Assembly: GCA_030611815.1 (NCBI GenBank)
Contig: JAUWPC010000016.1
Span: 1 to 21,190 of the forward strand
Source of the DNA: Desulfobacteraceae bacterium
Lineage (GTDB): Bacteria; Desulfobacterota; DSM-4660; Desulfatiglandales; Desulfatiglandaceae
Direction of reading: 5' to 3'
DNA length: 21,190 bases
Shown here: positions 13,290-20,088 of the stretch, in pieces
Numbering within the stretch: position 1 is the stretch's first letter
Layout: each line of letters starts with the position of its first letter
The notes under the pieces: model-generated
Databases searched by the model: none
What the model was told of the DNA's origin: nothing
The model's input: the letters and a program-made list of their open reading frames with translations, nothing else
Made by a program: the position numbers and the translations under genes

Positions 13290-15545
13290 CTATTTCTTGG
13301 AAGAGGCCGGCTGGGCCGGTTTCTGGGTAGGCGCTGATCCCTCCATCACTTGGACGGTTTTTTCCTTGACGACATACTGCTTCCACCACTCCTGGAGATA
13401 ACCCTTATACAAGAGCACCCCGGCGGCGATAAGGAATCCTATCAGCAAGATGTATAATTTCCATAGCTTCTTCTTGGCGAAGGGATCTTTCAAGGTTTGT
13501 TGGGAACCGGGAGGCAGAGCAGCCGTGCGCGTTAAAGATGCGCCAAACGGGATATTAATCATGGCACTTGTGTTCACTGCCCATCCGCTTGCATCCAGGA
13601 TGGGACCCAGGTTGCGCTTGCGGAGCTTCAGGTAGGCGACAATCATGGAGGGGCCGGAGATAGCTAACAGGAGTCCGAGGGCTGCGAGCGGCATTTGCCA
13701 CCAGACGAGTTTCAGGAACCCCGTAACCATAGAGGCAATTGCCGTTCCGATAGCGCCGATGGCAAGACCGATGGCAGCGAATATCCCGGCAAACTTGGCG
13801 ATGTCAAACGCCTGCCCCGCAGAGCCCTGGCCGGCCTTGGCCTTCTTGGGGGTCTCGGAGATGACTTTGGCAGCCTTGGTTTGCATCTCCTTTTCACGGG
13901 CCGCAGACATCTTAGCGATCTGTTCGGAGATCATCCGGGCTACTCGTTTGTAGGGAGACCAGAAAGCCTGGCGGACACTGATTGGATGTTCGATAATCTT
14001 GACAATGGTGGCGTCCCAGTCCCGACCCTCACGGTCGTAAAACACCCCGTTGCGGCCGACCCTGAGGTTATCCGAATTGCCGTTGGTGAAAGCGGCAGCG
14101 ATCGTCAGTTTTTTATCGGTTCCTTTGCGTGTACAGTCGCAGTAAGCAAGATAGGTGCGACTCAACTGTGCTAAGCCGCTGTGCTTGCCCACGTCATTAA
14201 CCTTGACACACAGCTCGCAGCTACGGGAGTCTAAATAGAGGGTTCCGGCCTGAAAAATGGCCTTAGTTTCGGGCGTGTAGAAGTCACGGAACGAAACAAA
14301 GTTGTTTAGAATAGTGTGAAGATCGCGGTGATAGCGAATTAACCTGTCAACCGAGGAAATAGCATTCGCCTCCGGAGCCAATGCCTTATCCTTTTCGATC
14401 AGCGCGGTAATAGTCTCTCTGCTGTCGTTGGATAGAAGATCCCTGATTCGCTTGAGACCAAGCTGCTCCACGGCAGCCCCCCCCTTTGTGCTGAGCCAGG
14501 CTTCGTAGGCAGAGAACTTAGCGCTCAGGCTCTTCCACTCATCGGCGTTCAAGCTCTCCTTATTTCCAAGTACCGGCTTCACGATCTCCGAGAAAAATTT
14601 TTGAACAGGTCCGGCCCATGCGGGATTGATGCCCTCCTTCATCGGCAGGGGTTTGCCGGCCTCAATGCCTGCTAATGGGAAGACGGCGATTTCTTTCGCT
14701 GAAGTTGAGAGGTCTTTAAGGGATAGGGCCTCATACGCGTCCTTAGCCGGATTCAGGGATCCGGACGCGCCAGGGTCAAACTCGACGAGGCGGCAGCGGG
14801 TAAAGTAATCATCCACTTTGGCCTTGACGGCCTGAAAGATTGCCACGACCTCATCGGTTGTATCGCCATAGGAGAGGACGTTGCCCGCATCGTCTTCCGC
14901 CTTTTTCCACCAATCAGAGTAAGTTTGCGCTTCGGCAAAGAACTTGTCGACCTTTTCCTGCGAGACCCCCGGAAGCCCGCTACGGTCCTCCTCCGATCCA
15001 AAACAGGCCATGATATCCACGATAATTTCCCCTATGGCCTCATCATCAGCCGAATCAGCAGGGATAATTCCGTCCCCATTGAACTTGGTCTTTGAAAAAA
15101 TCTTCACCGTATCTGCTGTATCGTCCGCGATGATTTCGCTCGCATCTGATTTACCGAGGTTCTTGAGGATCTGTTTGGCTGAGGAAAGGAGTTCCTGGCC
15201 CTCAGGAGGGCTTTCATCGATGGCCGAGAGGGGTAGGGCGCTTGCGCCCTTGATAAGGTCGTCCGGGTTTTTGAGAAGGGATCCGGCCCACTTTGTCGCA
15301 GCGATGATGTCAGGCGCCCGGATCCGTCCGTCCCCGTCTGTATCGATCAGATCGAGGGTTTTCTCGTCGAATTCAAGACCCTGGGTCGGGCAGCTCAGCG
15401 CTGCCCACAATTTCTGGTCAAGCTGGTCTAAGGCTAACAGGTCCGCTCCCGTCTCAAGTCTTACTTGATCAAACCCGCCCAACCTCACAAAATGCCACCT
15501 GTGCGGCATAGGGGAATCGTCTATTTTTTCAGTTGTGTCGGACAT
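13290..15545 (-). CDS. Large EF-hand-containing membrane protein, unknown function
   Basis: The start at 15545 follows GAGGAG by 7 bases; the ATG 5 codons earlier has no site. The 751-residue protein opens with a soluble region containing a canonical calcium loop, DTDGDGRIRAPD (68-79), and a degenerate second loop around FNGDGIIPADSADD. A long helical middle follows, then a Cys pair CELC and CDC within about 30 residues, which could bind metal. Three membrane segments lie near 585-608, 616-640 and 697-713, and a lysine/proline tail ends it. There is no signal peptide, so about 580 residues should face the cytoplasm. I do not recognise a named family. No neighbour explains it. Confidence 0.85.
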   Translation of the reverse strand: MSDTTEKIDDSPMPHRWHFVRLGGFDQVRLETGADLLALDQLDQKLWAALSCPTQGLEFDEKTLDLIDTDGDGRIRAPDIIAATKWAGSLLKNPDDLIKGASALPLSAIDESPPEGQELLSSAKQILKNLGKSDASEIIADDTADTVKIFSKTKFNGDGIIPADSADDEAIGEIIVDIMACFGSEEDRSGLPGVSQEKVDKFFAEAQTYSDWWKKAEDDAGNVLSYGDTTDEVVAIFQAVKAKVDDYFTRCRLVEFDPGASGSLNPAKDAYEALSLKDLSTSAKEIAVFPLAGIEAGKPLPMKEGINPAWAGPVQKFFSEIVKPVLGNKESLNADEWKSLSAKFSAYEAWLSTKGGAAVEQLGLKRIRDLLSNDSRETITALIEKDKALAPEANAISSVDRLIRYHRDLHTILNNFVSFRDFYTPETKAIFQAGTLYLDSRSCELCVKVNDVGKHSGLAQLSRTYLAYCDCTRKGTDKKLTIAAAFTNGNSDNLRVGRNGVFYDREGRDWDATIVKIIEHPISVRQAFWSPYKRVARMISEQIAKMSAAREKEMQTKAAKVISETPKKAKAGQGSAGQAFDIAKFAGIFAAIGLAIGAIGTAIASMVTGFLKLVWWQMPLAALGLLLAISGPSMIVAYLKLRKRNLGPILDASGWAVNTSAMINIPFGASLTRTAALPPGSQQTLKDPFAKKKLWKLYILLIGFLIAAGVLLYKGYLQEWWKQYVVKEKTVQVMEGSAPTQKPAQPASSKK

Positions 15546-15633
15546 AAGGCATCTCCTCATGGGTGGATATCAAACCTTAGCCATCTTCTCCATTGGTCAT
15601 CCGGATCTGCAAAACTTGGGAAGCGGACTCCTT

Positions 15634-16099
15634 AAATTATTGCCTGAACGAAATAACTCTTCCCTATTTCATAATCTTAATCATAATCGTAATCTTACTC
15701 AAAACGATTATGATTAAGAGTGATGGCCTCGTAAAAAGTCAGAAATGACCAGTTTTCGTCATTCCCGCGAACGCGGGAATCCAGGGAAACCAATCCCGCC
15801 GCGATAACGCCATATGGCAATAAAAAGATGCCATATGTCGAGATCTATTTTGTGCCATATGCCATATATTGTATAAAAAATCAATGAGTGTCATATGGCA
15901 CAATAGAAGGCGGGAGTGACGTGCAAAATGACTTTTTACGAGACCATCAAGATTACGATTAAGAGTATGAATCCAAAAACAAATTATTGGCTGTCATCCG
16001 TTATGGATGTTGTTTCATTATTCCGAGACCACGGCTCGGTGCACAAGGCAGGAACAAAAGCCTGCCGGGTCAAGACGTATTCGTTCTGAAAAAGTATAT
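15634..16099. mobile_element. Miniature element A, copy 3, split by a second element
   Basis: The left end (TGAACGAAATAACT...CTTCCCTATTTCATAATC, 15645-15678) matches the inverted right end of copy 2 almost base for base. The hexad hairpin continues to 15720, stops, and resumes at 15950 (AGATTACGATTAAGAGTATG), followed by AATCCAAAAACAA as in copy 2. The stretch between is element B. The distal end is decayed; ATTCGTTCTG near 16080-16089 may be the remains of its terminal repeat, so the right limit is approximate. The interior beyond 15985 is unlike copy 2. Confidence 0.6.
15721..15949. mobile_element. Miniature inverted-repeat element B inserted in element A
   Basis: The 229-bp unit has 21-bp terminal inverted repeats with one mismatch: TGATGGCCTCGTAAAAAGTC plus A at the left (15721-15741), and the complement of TGATGGTCTCGTAAAAAGTC plus A at the right (15949-15929). 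Near the left end is a perfect hairpin ATTCCCGCG-AA-CGCGGGAAT (15761-15780). The middle holds GCCATATG half-sites at 15809, 15830 and 15854 and an inverted one at 15892; TTGTGCCATATG (15850-15861) and CATATGGCACAA (15892-15903) pair perfectly. No coding capacity. AG on both sides may be a short target duplication, though this is ambiguous in a repetitive target. Confidence 0.8.
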
Positions 16100-16108
16100 G
16101 AAAATTAG

Positions 16109-16125
16109 ATCCTTGTGTCAAGGAT
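16109..16125. promoter_or_regulatory. Palindrome upstream of the DUF481 promoter
   Basis: ATCCTTG-TGT-CAAGGAT is a perfect inverted repeat with 7-bp arms, centred about 41 bases upstream of the -35 box at 16158. Together with two CATTGACAC direct repeats (16134 and 16156, 22 bases apart) it looks like a regulator-binding region. The regulator is unknown. Confidence 0.4.
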
Positions 16126-16157
16126 TGGGCAAGCATTGACACCTGTGGGATTTATCA

Positions 16158-16186
16158 TTGACACTCATCTGCCACTCGCCTATAGT
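16158..16186 (+). promoter_or_regulatory. Sigma70-type promoter of the DUF481 gene
   Basis: A perfect TTGACA (16158-16163), a 17-base spacer and TATAGT (16181-16186) precede the start codon by 52 bases. Confidence 0.75.
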
Positions 16187-16238
16187 TTTTCGCTAAAAAA
16201 ATCGCTCCGGCTTTGCCTCAAAAGGAGGAAATGACCCT

Positions 16239-17342
16239 ATGAAAAAGCTTCATAATAGATTCAACGAGAAATCCCCCCAGCGTGGCTCTAATAGACTGAT
16301 CAGGGCTTGCCTGAAAAGCGGCATGTTGGCCGGTCTCTTGATCGTCCTTTTTGTTAGCGCTGCCAACGCTGATGAGCTGCTTATGAAAAACGGTGATCGT
16401 TTGCAGGGGACTGTGCTTTCCATGTCCTTGGGCAAACTGGTCTTCAAGACCTCTTATGCTGGTGAAATCAAGATCAAATGGGATGAGATAGCCCGTCTGA
16501 CTACCGAAAAGCCTTTAGAGGCCTATCTGAGGGACGAAAACACGCTGATGGGCAAACTAACGATCACCAAGGACGGCGCCTTGATTCTCCAACCAGCGGA
16601 CGGCTCCCCGCCAGTTCCCATCGCCATGGCCCAGATCAAGACCCTGGAACGGCCCAAGCCTCCGGCTGGTTGGAAATTCAGTGGAAACGTCTCCGCAGGT
16701 GTCAGCAAGGAAACCGGGAACACAAATACCCAAAAATACAACTTGACCGCCAACGCGACGATTTCCAACTTACCGAACGCGGTTAAGCTGTACGCGCAAT
16801 TTAAAAAGGAGTGGAGCAAAGGCAAACTCAGCAAAAATCAAGGCTTAGGTTCCGCCACATATAAGCGTTTCTTCACGAAAAAGTGGTTTGGGTTCGGCAA
16901 TGGGACTGCACAGATGGACACATTTAAGAGTATGGATCTCTTAGGCAATGTTGCGGTAGGTCCCGGCTATCAATTCTATAGGTCTCGGCGGATCAATCTC
17001 GCAGCCCAGATAGGGCCGGCCTATGGTTATGAAAAGTATACCAAGCCCCAGAGTTTCCTGGATGGTAAATCCGAGAATAGCTATATTGCCGGCTACTGGG
17101 CCCTGGATTTTGACATGTGGTTTTTTGACAAGTTTTTTCAGGTCTTTCATCACAACGATATTCTCTATGACTTCCAGAACAGCACCAACTGGAAGCTTCG
17201 CACCCGTACCGGGATTCGCATACCCATGGTGTTGAAGCTTTTTGCCTCTTTTCAATTCAACTACGATTATGTCAATCATCCGGCGGACGGAAGAAAGAAG
17301 AACGATCAGGAGGGGGTCTTAGGTCTGGGGTGGGCGTTTTAG
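16239..17342 (+). CDS. DUF481 outer-membrane beta-barrel protein
   Basis: A 367-residue exported protein. The signal peptide has a long charged N-region (residues 1-27), a hydrophobic core (about 28-40) and a likely cleavage site after SAANA (44). Residues 45-140 form a small soluble domain (ELLMKNGDRLQGTVLSMSLGKLVFKT...) of the kind that precedes DUF481. From about 145 (GWKFSGNVSAGVSKETGNTNT) the alternating aromatic strands of the barrel run to the C-terminal phenylalanine (GLGWAF), the usual signal for the outer-membrane assembly machinery. Salt-stress-linked YdiY of enteric bacteria belongs to the same family. The ribosome site AAAGGAGG lies 10 bases before the ATG. Monocistronic, with a strong promoter at 16158. 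Confidence 0.9.
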   Translation: MKKLHNRFNEKSPQRGSNRLIRACLKSGMLAGLLIVLFVSAANADELLMKNGDRLQGTVLSMSLGKLVFKTSYAGEIKIKWDEIARLTTEKPLEAYLRDENTLMGKLTITKDGALILQPADGSPPVPIAMAQIKTLERPKPPAGWKFSGNVSAGVSKETGNTNTQKYNLTANATISNLPNAVKLYAQFKKEWSKGKLSKNQGLGSATYKRFFTKKWFGFGNGTAQMDTFKSMDLLGNVAVGPGYQFYRSRRINLAAQIGPAYGYEKYTKPQSFLDGKSENSYIAGYWALDFDMWFFDKFFQVFHHNDILYDFQNSTNWKLRTRTGIRIPMVLKLFASFQFNYDYVNHPADGRKKNDQEGVLGLGWAF

Positions 17343-17407
17343 GACCTTAGGACCTTTCAACTGACAACATGTTGTAAAACAACTATTCCAGCTCGTTGGA
17401 GTGGGTG

Positions 17408-17456
17408 GTGATGGAGTATTGGAGAGCACCAGGAATGGTGTGATGTAATGGAATGG
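17408..17456. repeat. Octanucleotide stuttered repeat (GTGATGGA-like)
   Basis: Degenerate 8-nt words in register (GTGATGGA, GTATTGGA, GAGCACCA, GGAATGGT, GTGATGTA). The complementary style appears at 19442-19490 and the same style at 19963-19986. The surrounding spacer 17343-17513 otherwise holds only a 12-nt palindrome (17364-17375). Confidence 0.55.
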
Positions 17457-17513
17457 ATGAATCGTTGGTATTTTCTCAATAAATCGTGGTAAATCCTCTC
17501 CTGTGCCATTTTA

Positions 17514-17577
17514 CTGGATTCCCGTTTTCACGGGAATGACAATAAGGGGTGCTTTCTGACTTTTTACGAGTTTGTCA
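17514..17577. repeat. Solo end of miniature element B
   Basis: CTGGATTCCCG...CGGGAATGAC...TTCTGACTTTTTACGAG...TCA matches the inverted left 64 bases of element B, with differences in the hairpin loop and in a variable middle. The hairpin is kept: ATTCCCGT-TTTC-ACGGGAAT. No partner end is visible nearby. Confidence 0.7.
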
Positions 17578-17579
17578 AT

Positions 17580-17614
17580 ATTCAATATTCGATGTTCGAC
17601 GTTCGACGTTCGAT
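17580..17614. repeat. Heptanucleotide repeat (RTTCGAY)n
   Basis: Five consecutive 7-nt units in exact register: ATTCAAT, ATTCGAT, GTTCGAC, GTTCGAC, GTTCGAT. It begins right beside the solo end of element B. Confidence 0.85.
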
Positions 17615-17678
17615 GTCGGAGTCTTCGCTTACCTCGATGTTCGTCTTTTTTTCAGTCCTCTTCTCCCTGCCCGTTGGG

Positions 17679-19343
17679 TTACCCATGGGGCTTTACCCGA
17701 TAGTACAAGATCGTGGGCCTCAGGTTAGCCAGGGATCGCTTCTCTACAGCCTTCTTCCAATCATGAGCCGTGGCATCCTCGCGGGCGAACCGTATCCAGG
17801 CCTGCCGGGAATAAAAGGTCTTAAACTGGCCGGCCCTCTTATAAAAAATACCTAACTTGTCAGCAAGGGCCTCGAACCCTTTCACATCCGATTCCCTCAC
17901 AAAAATAAAGCCGTCAAGATTTTTCAAGGTACGAAGATCATCCTTGTTAAAGGAACGTATCCTGATCGCGCTCCGTTTCAGGCGGATCGAGAGCATGGAG
18001 GGTTGTGAGCTATTATAGGCAGCCACCGGTTTTTGGCCCACAATTTCATCGAGGTCAGAGGGCATGGCATTTACCCCCAAGGACGGATACAGGCCCCCCA
18101 TCATGAAGGTCAACAGTACTGCAACAGTGCCGGCCACCACGCGAACATCCTTTCTGGAAAATGTGATCCAGAGCATCAGCCCCACGACCATAAGAGATAG
18201 CACTGCCATGGGAACGCCGCGGCCAAACCATATGAAGAAGAGACAAAAGGATGCTGAAGCCAATGCTAATAATGAGATAGAGACGCGCAGCAGACCTGTT
18301 TTCCATCTGCCCGTGACCTGTTCAAGCCAATGGGCGCACAGTATGGCTGCCGCCGGAATCAGTGGCGTCATATACCGGGCAAAGGACCTTATGAATATAA
18401 AAGGGATTATGCACCCGAAAAACCAGGTCGTAAGCCAAAGATCCTTTTTCCCCTTATCCTCTCTGAAGTGCCAGATCGATCGCATCAATGCCGCAAACAG
18501 TATCAGTGACCACGGAAAAACAAGGCCAAATGCCCCCCCTATGGTAGAAAAGGGGGATCCAATGTGGATTGTTCCAATCCCTCTCGCAGCTACCTCGCTA
18601 TCAATAATTTTCAGGAAATTGGGCCACGTATAGGCCATTATTATTGGCCAGGGTAGAGATACTGCCAAGACCAAGACAGATGCCCAAAAAACCTGTGCCC
18701 AGTTTGAAGCTAAAAAATCCCATTTCCTGAACACGAACAGGGCGCTGAAACAGGCGACCCCAAAAAGGATCATTCCCACAGGACCCTTAACAAGGAAAGA
18801 AAGCCCTATGGAAAAACCGGATAAGAGAATCCAGCCCTGACGACCCGATTTCCCCCATTTGATGGCAAAAAACAGGGCCATGGCAGTGAAAAAGGTGAGG
18901 GGGAGGTCCAGCATTGCCCTGCGCCCTTCGATGGCTACAGTGAGGGTGGCGAGGGTGATCAGACCTGCGAGAATACCGCTCTTTTTGAACAGCTCCCGAA
19001 ATAAAAGGGTGGAGCAAGCTGCGAGTCCGGCCCCTGCAAGCACTCCCCAGATACGGGCCGCAAAAAGATTGATGCCAAGCAGTTTGTAGCTCCATAGGAT
19101 TGCCCAGTAGAGGAGAGGAGGTTTCTTTAGCCTGGGCTCTCCGTTTACCCACGGCGTGAACCAACTGTCATGCCCTAAGGTTTCCATGGGCGTGCGAAAA
19201 GAAAGCCAGTATTCGTCCTGGCCCGTGATGCTTGTCTCACACCAGATGCAGGGGAATAATAACAGAACGCCTATGACAAAAACAAAGATCGCCTCATGGC
19301 GATAAAGAAACCCTGTTTTTGATGATATCCCCATTCCCTGCAT
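17679..19343 (-). CDS. ArnT/PMT-like membrane glycosyltransferase (GT39 type)
   Basis: A 554-residue GT-C enzyme of the dolichyl-phosphate-mannose mannosyltransferase/ArnT group, which moves a sugar from a polyprenyl-phosphate donor onto lipid A or another acceptor at the outer face of the inner membrane. The first periplasmic loop carries the acidic active-site motif (GQDEYWLSFRTPMETL) followed by WFTPWVNGEPRLKKPPLLYW, the family signature. About ten or more hydrophobic segments follow, and then a soluble C-terminal domain of roughly 140 residues (from about NAMPSDLDEIVGQKP). I set the start at the ATG at 19343, with GAGG upstream; an in-frame GTG at 19370 lies in a heptad repeat. No other sugar-lipid genes are adjacent, so the acceptor is unknown. 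Confidence 0.85.
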   Translation of the reverse strand: MQGMGISSKTGFLYRHEAIFVFVIGVLLLFPCIWCETSITGQDEYWLSFRTPMETLGHDSWFTPWVNGEPRLKKPPLLYWAILWSYKLLGINLFAARIWGVLAGAGLAACSTLLFRELFKKSGILAGLITLATLTVAIEGRRAMLDLPLTFFTAMALFFAIKWGKSGRQGWILLSGFSIGLSFLVKGPVGMILFGVACFSALFVFRKWDFLASNWAQVFWASVLVLAVSLPWPIIMAYTWPNFLKIIDSEVAARGIGTIHIGSPFSTIGGAFGLVFPWSLILFAALMRSIWHFREDKGKKDLWLTTWFFGCIIPFIFIRSFARYMTPLIPAAAILCAHWLEQVTGRWKTGLLRVSISLLALASASFCLFFIWFGRGVPMAVLSLMVVGLMLWITFSRKDVRVVAGTVAVLLTFMMGGLYPSLGVNAMPSDLDEIVGQKPVAAYNSSQPSMLSIRLKRSAIRIRSFNKDDLRTLKNLDGFIFVRESDVKGFEALADKLGIFYKRAGQFKTFYSRQAWIRFAREDATAHDWKKAVEKRSLANLRPTILYYRVKPHG

Positions 19344-19370
19344 ATAAGCCTCGTTGAGTGGTTGAGTCAC

Positions 19371-19409
19371 AAACTGGAAACTGGAAACTCGAAACTGGAA
19401 AGCTGGAAC
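19371..19409. repeat. Heptanucleotide repeat (AAACTGG)n
   Basis: Four units in register (AAACTGG, AAACTGG, AAACTCG, AAACTGG) plus a degenerate AAAGCTGG, immediately upstream of the minus-strand glycosyltransferase start, covering its expected leader. Confidence 0.85.
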
Positions 19410-19441
19410 CTGCTAAAAAACCGGGATCGTCGACAATACGC

Positions 19442-19490
19442 CAGCACTCCAATACAACACTCCATCACGCCATTCCCCAGTACACCATCC
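19442..19490. repeat. Octanucleotide stuttered repeat (complement of GTGATGGA-like)
   Basis: Words such as CAGCACTC, CAATACAA, CACTCCAT and CACGCCAT follow each other at about 8-nt spacing. Read on the other strand they resemble 17408-17456. It fills most of the short spacer after the receiver gene. Confidence 0.5.
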
Positions 19491-19507
19491 CTTCTGGGCC
19501 CGGATCT

Positions 19508-19876
19508 TTAGCTGTGCAAGAGTCCCTGAATGGCCTCAAGCAGTTCCTTTCGGTCGACAGGTTTGGTCATTGTCTTTTGCGCGCCGAGGCTTTTGGCGGC
19601 AGGTAGGTAGAATTCGGGCCCCATACGGCCTCCCCCGGATATAGCGATAATCTTAACCCCCGGGAAATCCCTTCTGAGTTCCATGATGGTTTCCATACCC
19701 TCCTTATTGGGCATGATCAGGTCGGTAATGATCAGGTCGGTCGGTTGCCGGCGATAGGCCTTTATCCCCGCGTTTCCGTCTTCTGCCTCCACCACTTCAT
19801 ACCCTTCACGTTCCAGCGTCTGCCGGAGCATTTCTCTCACCTGATCATCGTCGTCTATTACGAGAATGCGTGTCAT
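19508..19876 (-). CDS. Stand-alone response-regulator receiver domain
   Basis: A 122-residue CheY-like protein with no output domain. The acidic pocket is D8-D10 (VIDDDD), the phosphoacceptor D52 (LIITDLIMPNKEG), the switch residue S80 (AISGGG) and the conserved lysine K105 (MTKPVD). GGAGG lies 10 bases before the ATG. The hybrid kinase gene ends 212 bases upstream on the same strand, so this receiver may take phosphate from it. Without an output domain it should act by protein contact or as a phosphate sink. Confidence 0.92.
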   Translation of the reverse strand: MTRILVIDDDDQVREMLRQTLEREGYEVVEAEDGNAGIKAYRRQPTDLIITDLIMPNKEGMETIMELRRDFPGVKIIAISGGGRMGPEFYLPAAKSLGAQKTMTKPVDRKELLEAIQGLLHS

Positions 19877-19933
19877 GTTCGTTTAACCTCCAAAAAAGGA
19901 AATGGAGTGATGGCCTCCGGCTCCGCTTCCAGC

Positions 19934-19953
19934 CCGTAGGGTAGACCCTACGG
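19934..19953. repeat. Perfect hairpin between kinase and receiver genes
   Basis: CCGTAGGGT-AG-ACCCTACGG has 9-bp perfect arms and a 2-base centre, with an outer weak CTCCG/CGGAG pair. There is no T-run, so a terminator role is doubtful; a dispersed palindromic repeat or a transcript-stabilising structure is as likely. Confidence 0.6.
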
Positions 19954-19962
19954 CTCGGAGAG

Positions 19963-19986
19963 AGTGCTGGAGTGCTGGAGTAATGG
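19963..19986. repeat. Octanucleotide repeat (AGTGCTGG)n
   Basis: AGTGCTGG twice exactly, then AGTAATGG, in 8-nt register next to the hairpin at 19934. Confidence 0.7.
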
Positions 19987-20088
19987 AAAAACCAAATGAT
20001 AAAATCCCCAGAAATTCCATTAGATAGTCTTTTTGCCTACGTTCTCTCTGAGCTTAAAACCATCACTCCACCCTCCAATCATCAATCA

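Noticed and set aside
13695..14174. Long plus-strand frames opposite the EF-hand protein gene
   Set aside because: They are antisense shadows without ribosome sites or recognisable domains; the minus-strand frame has domain structure and a good start.
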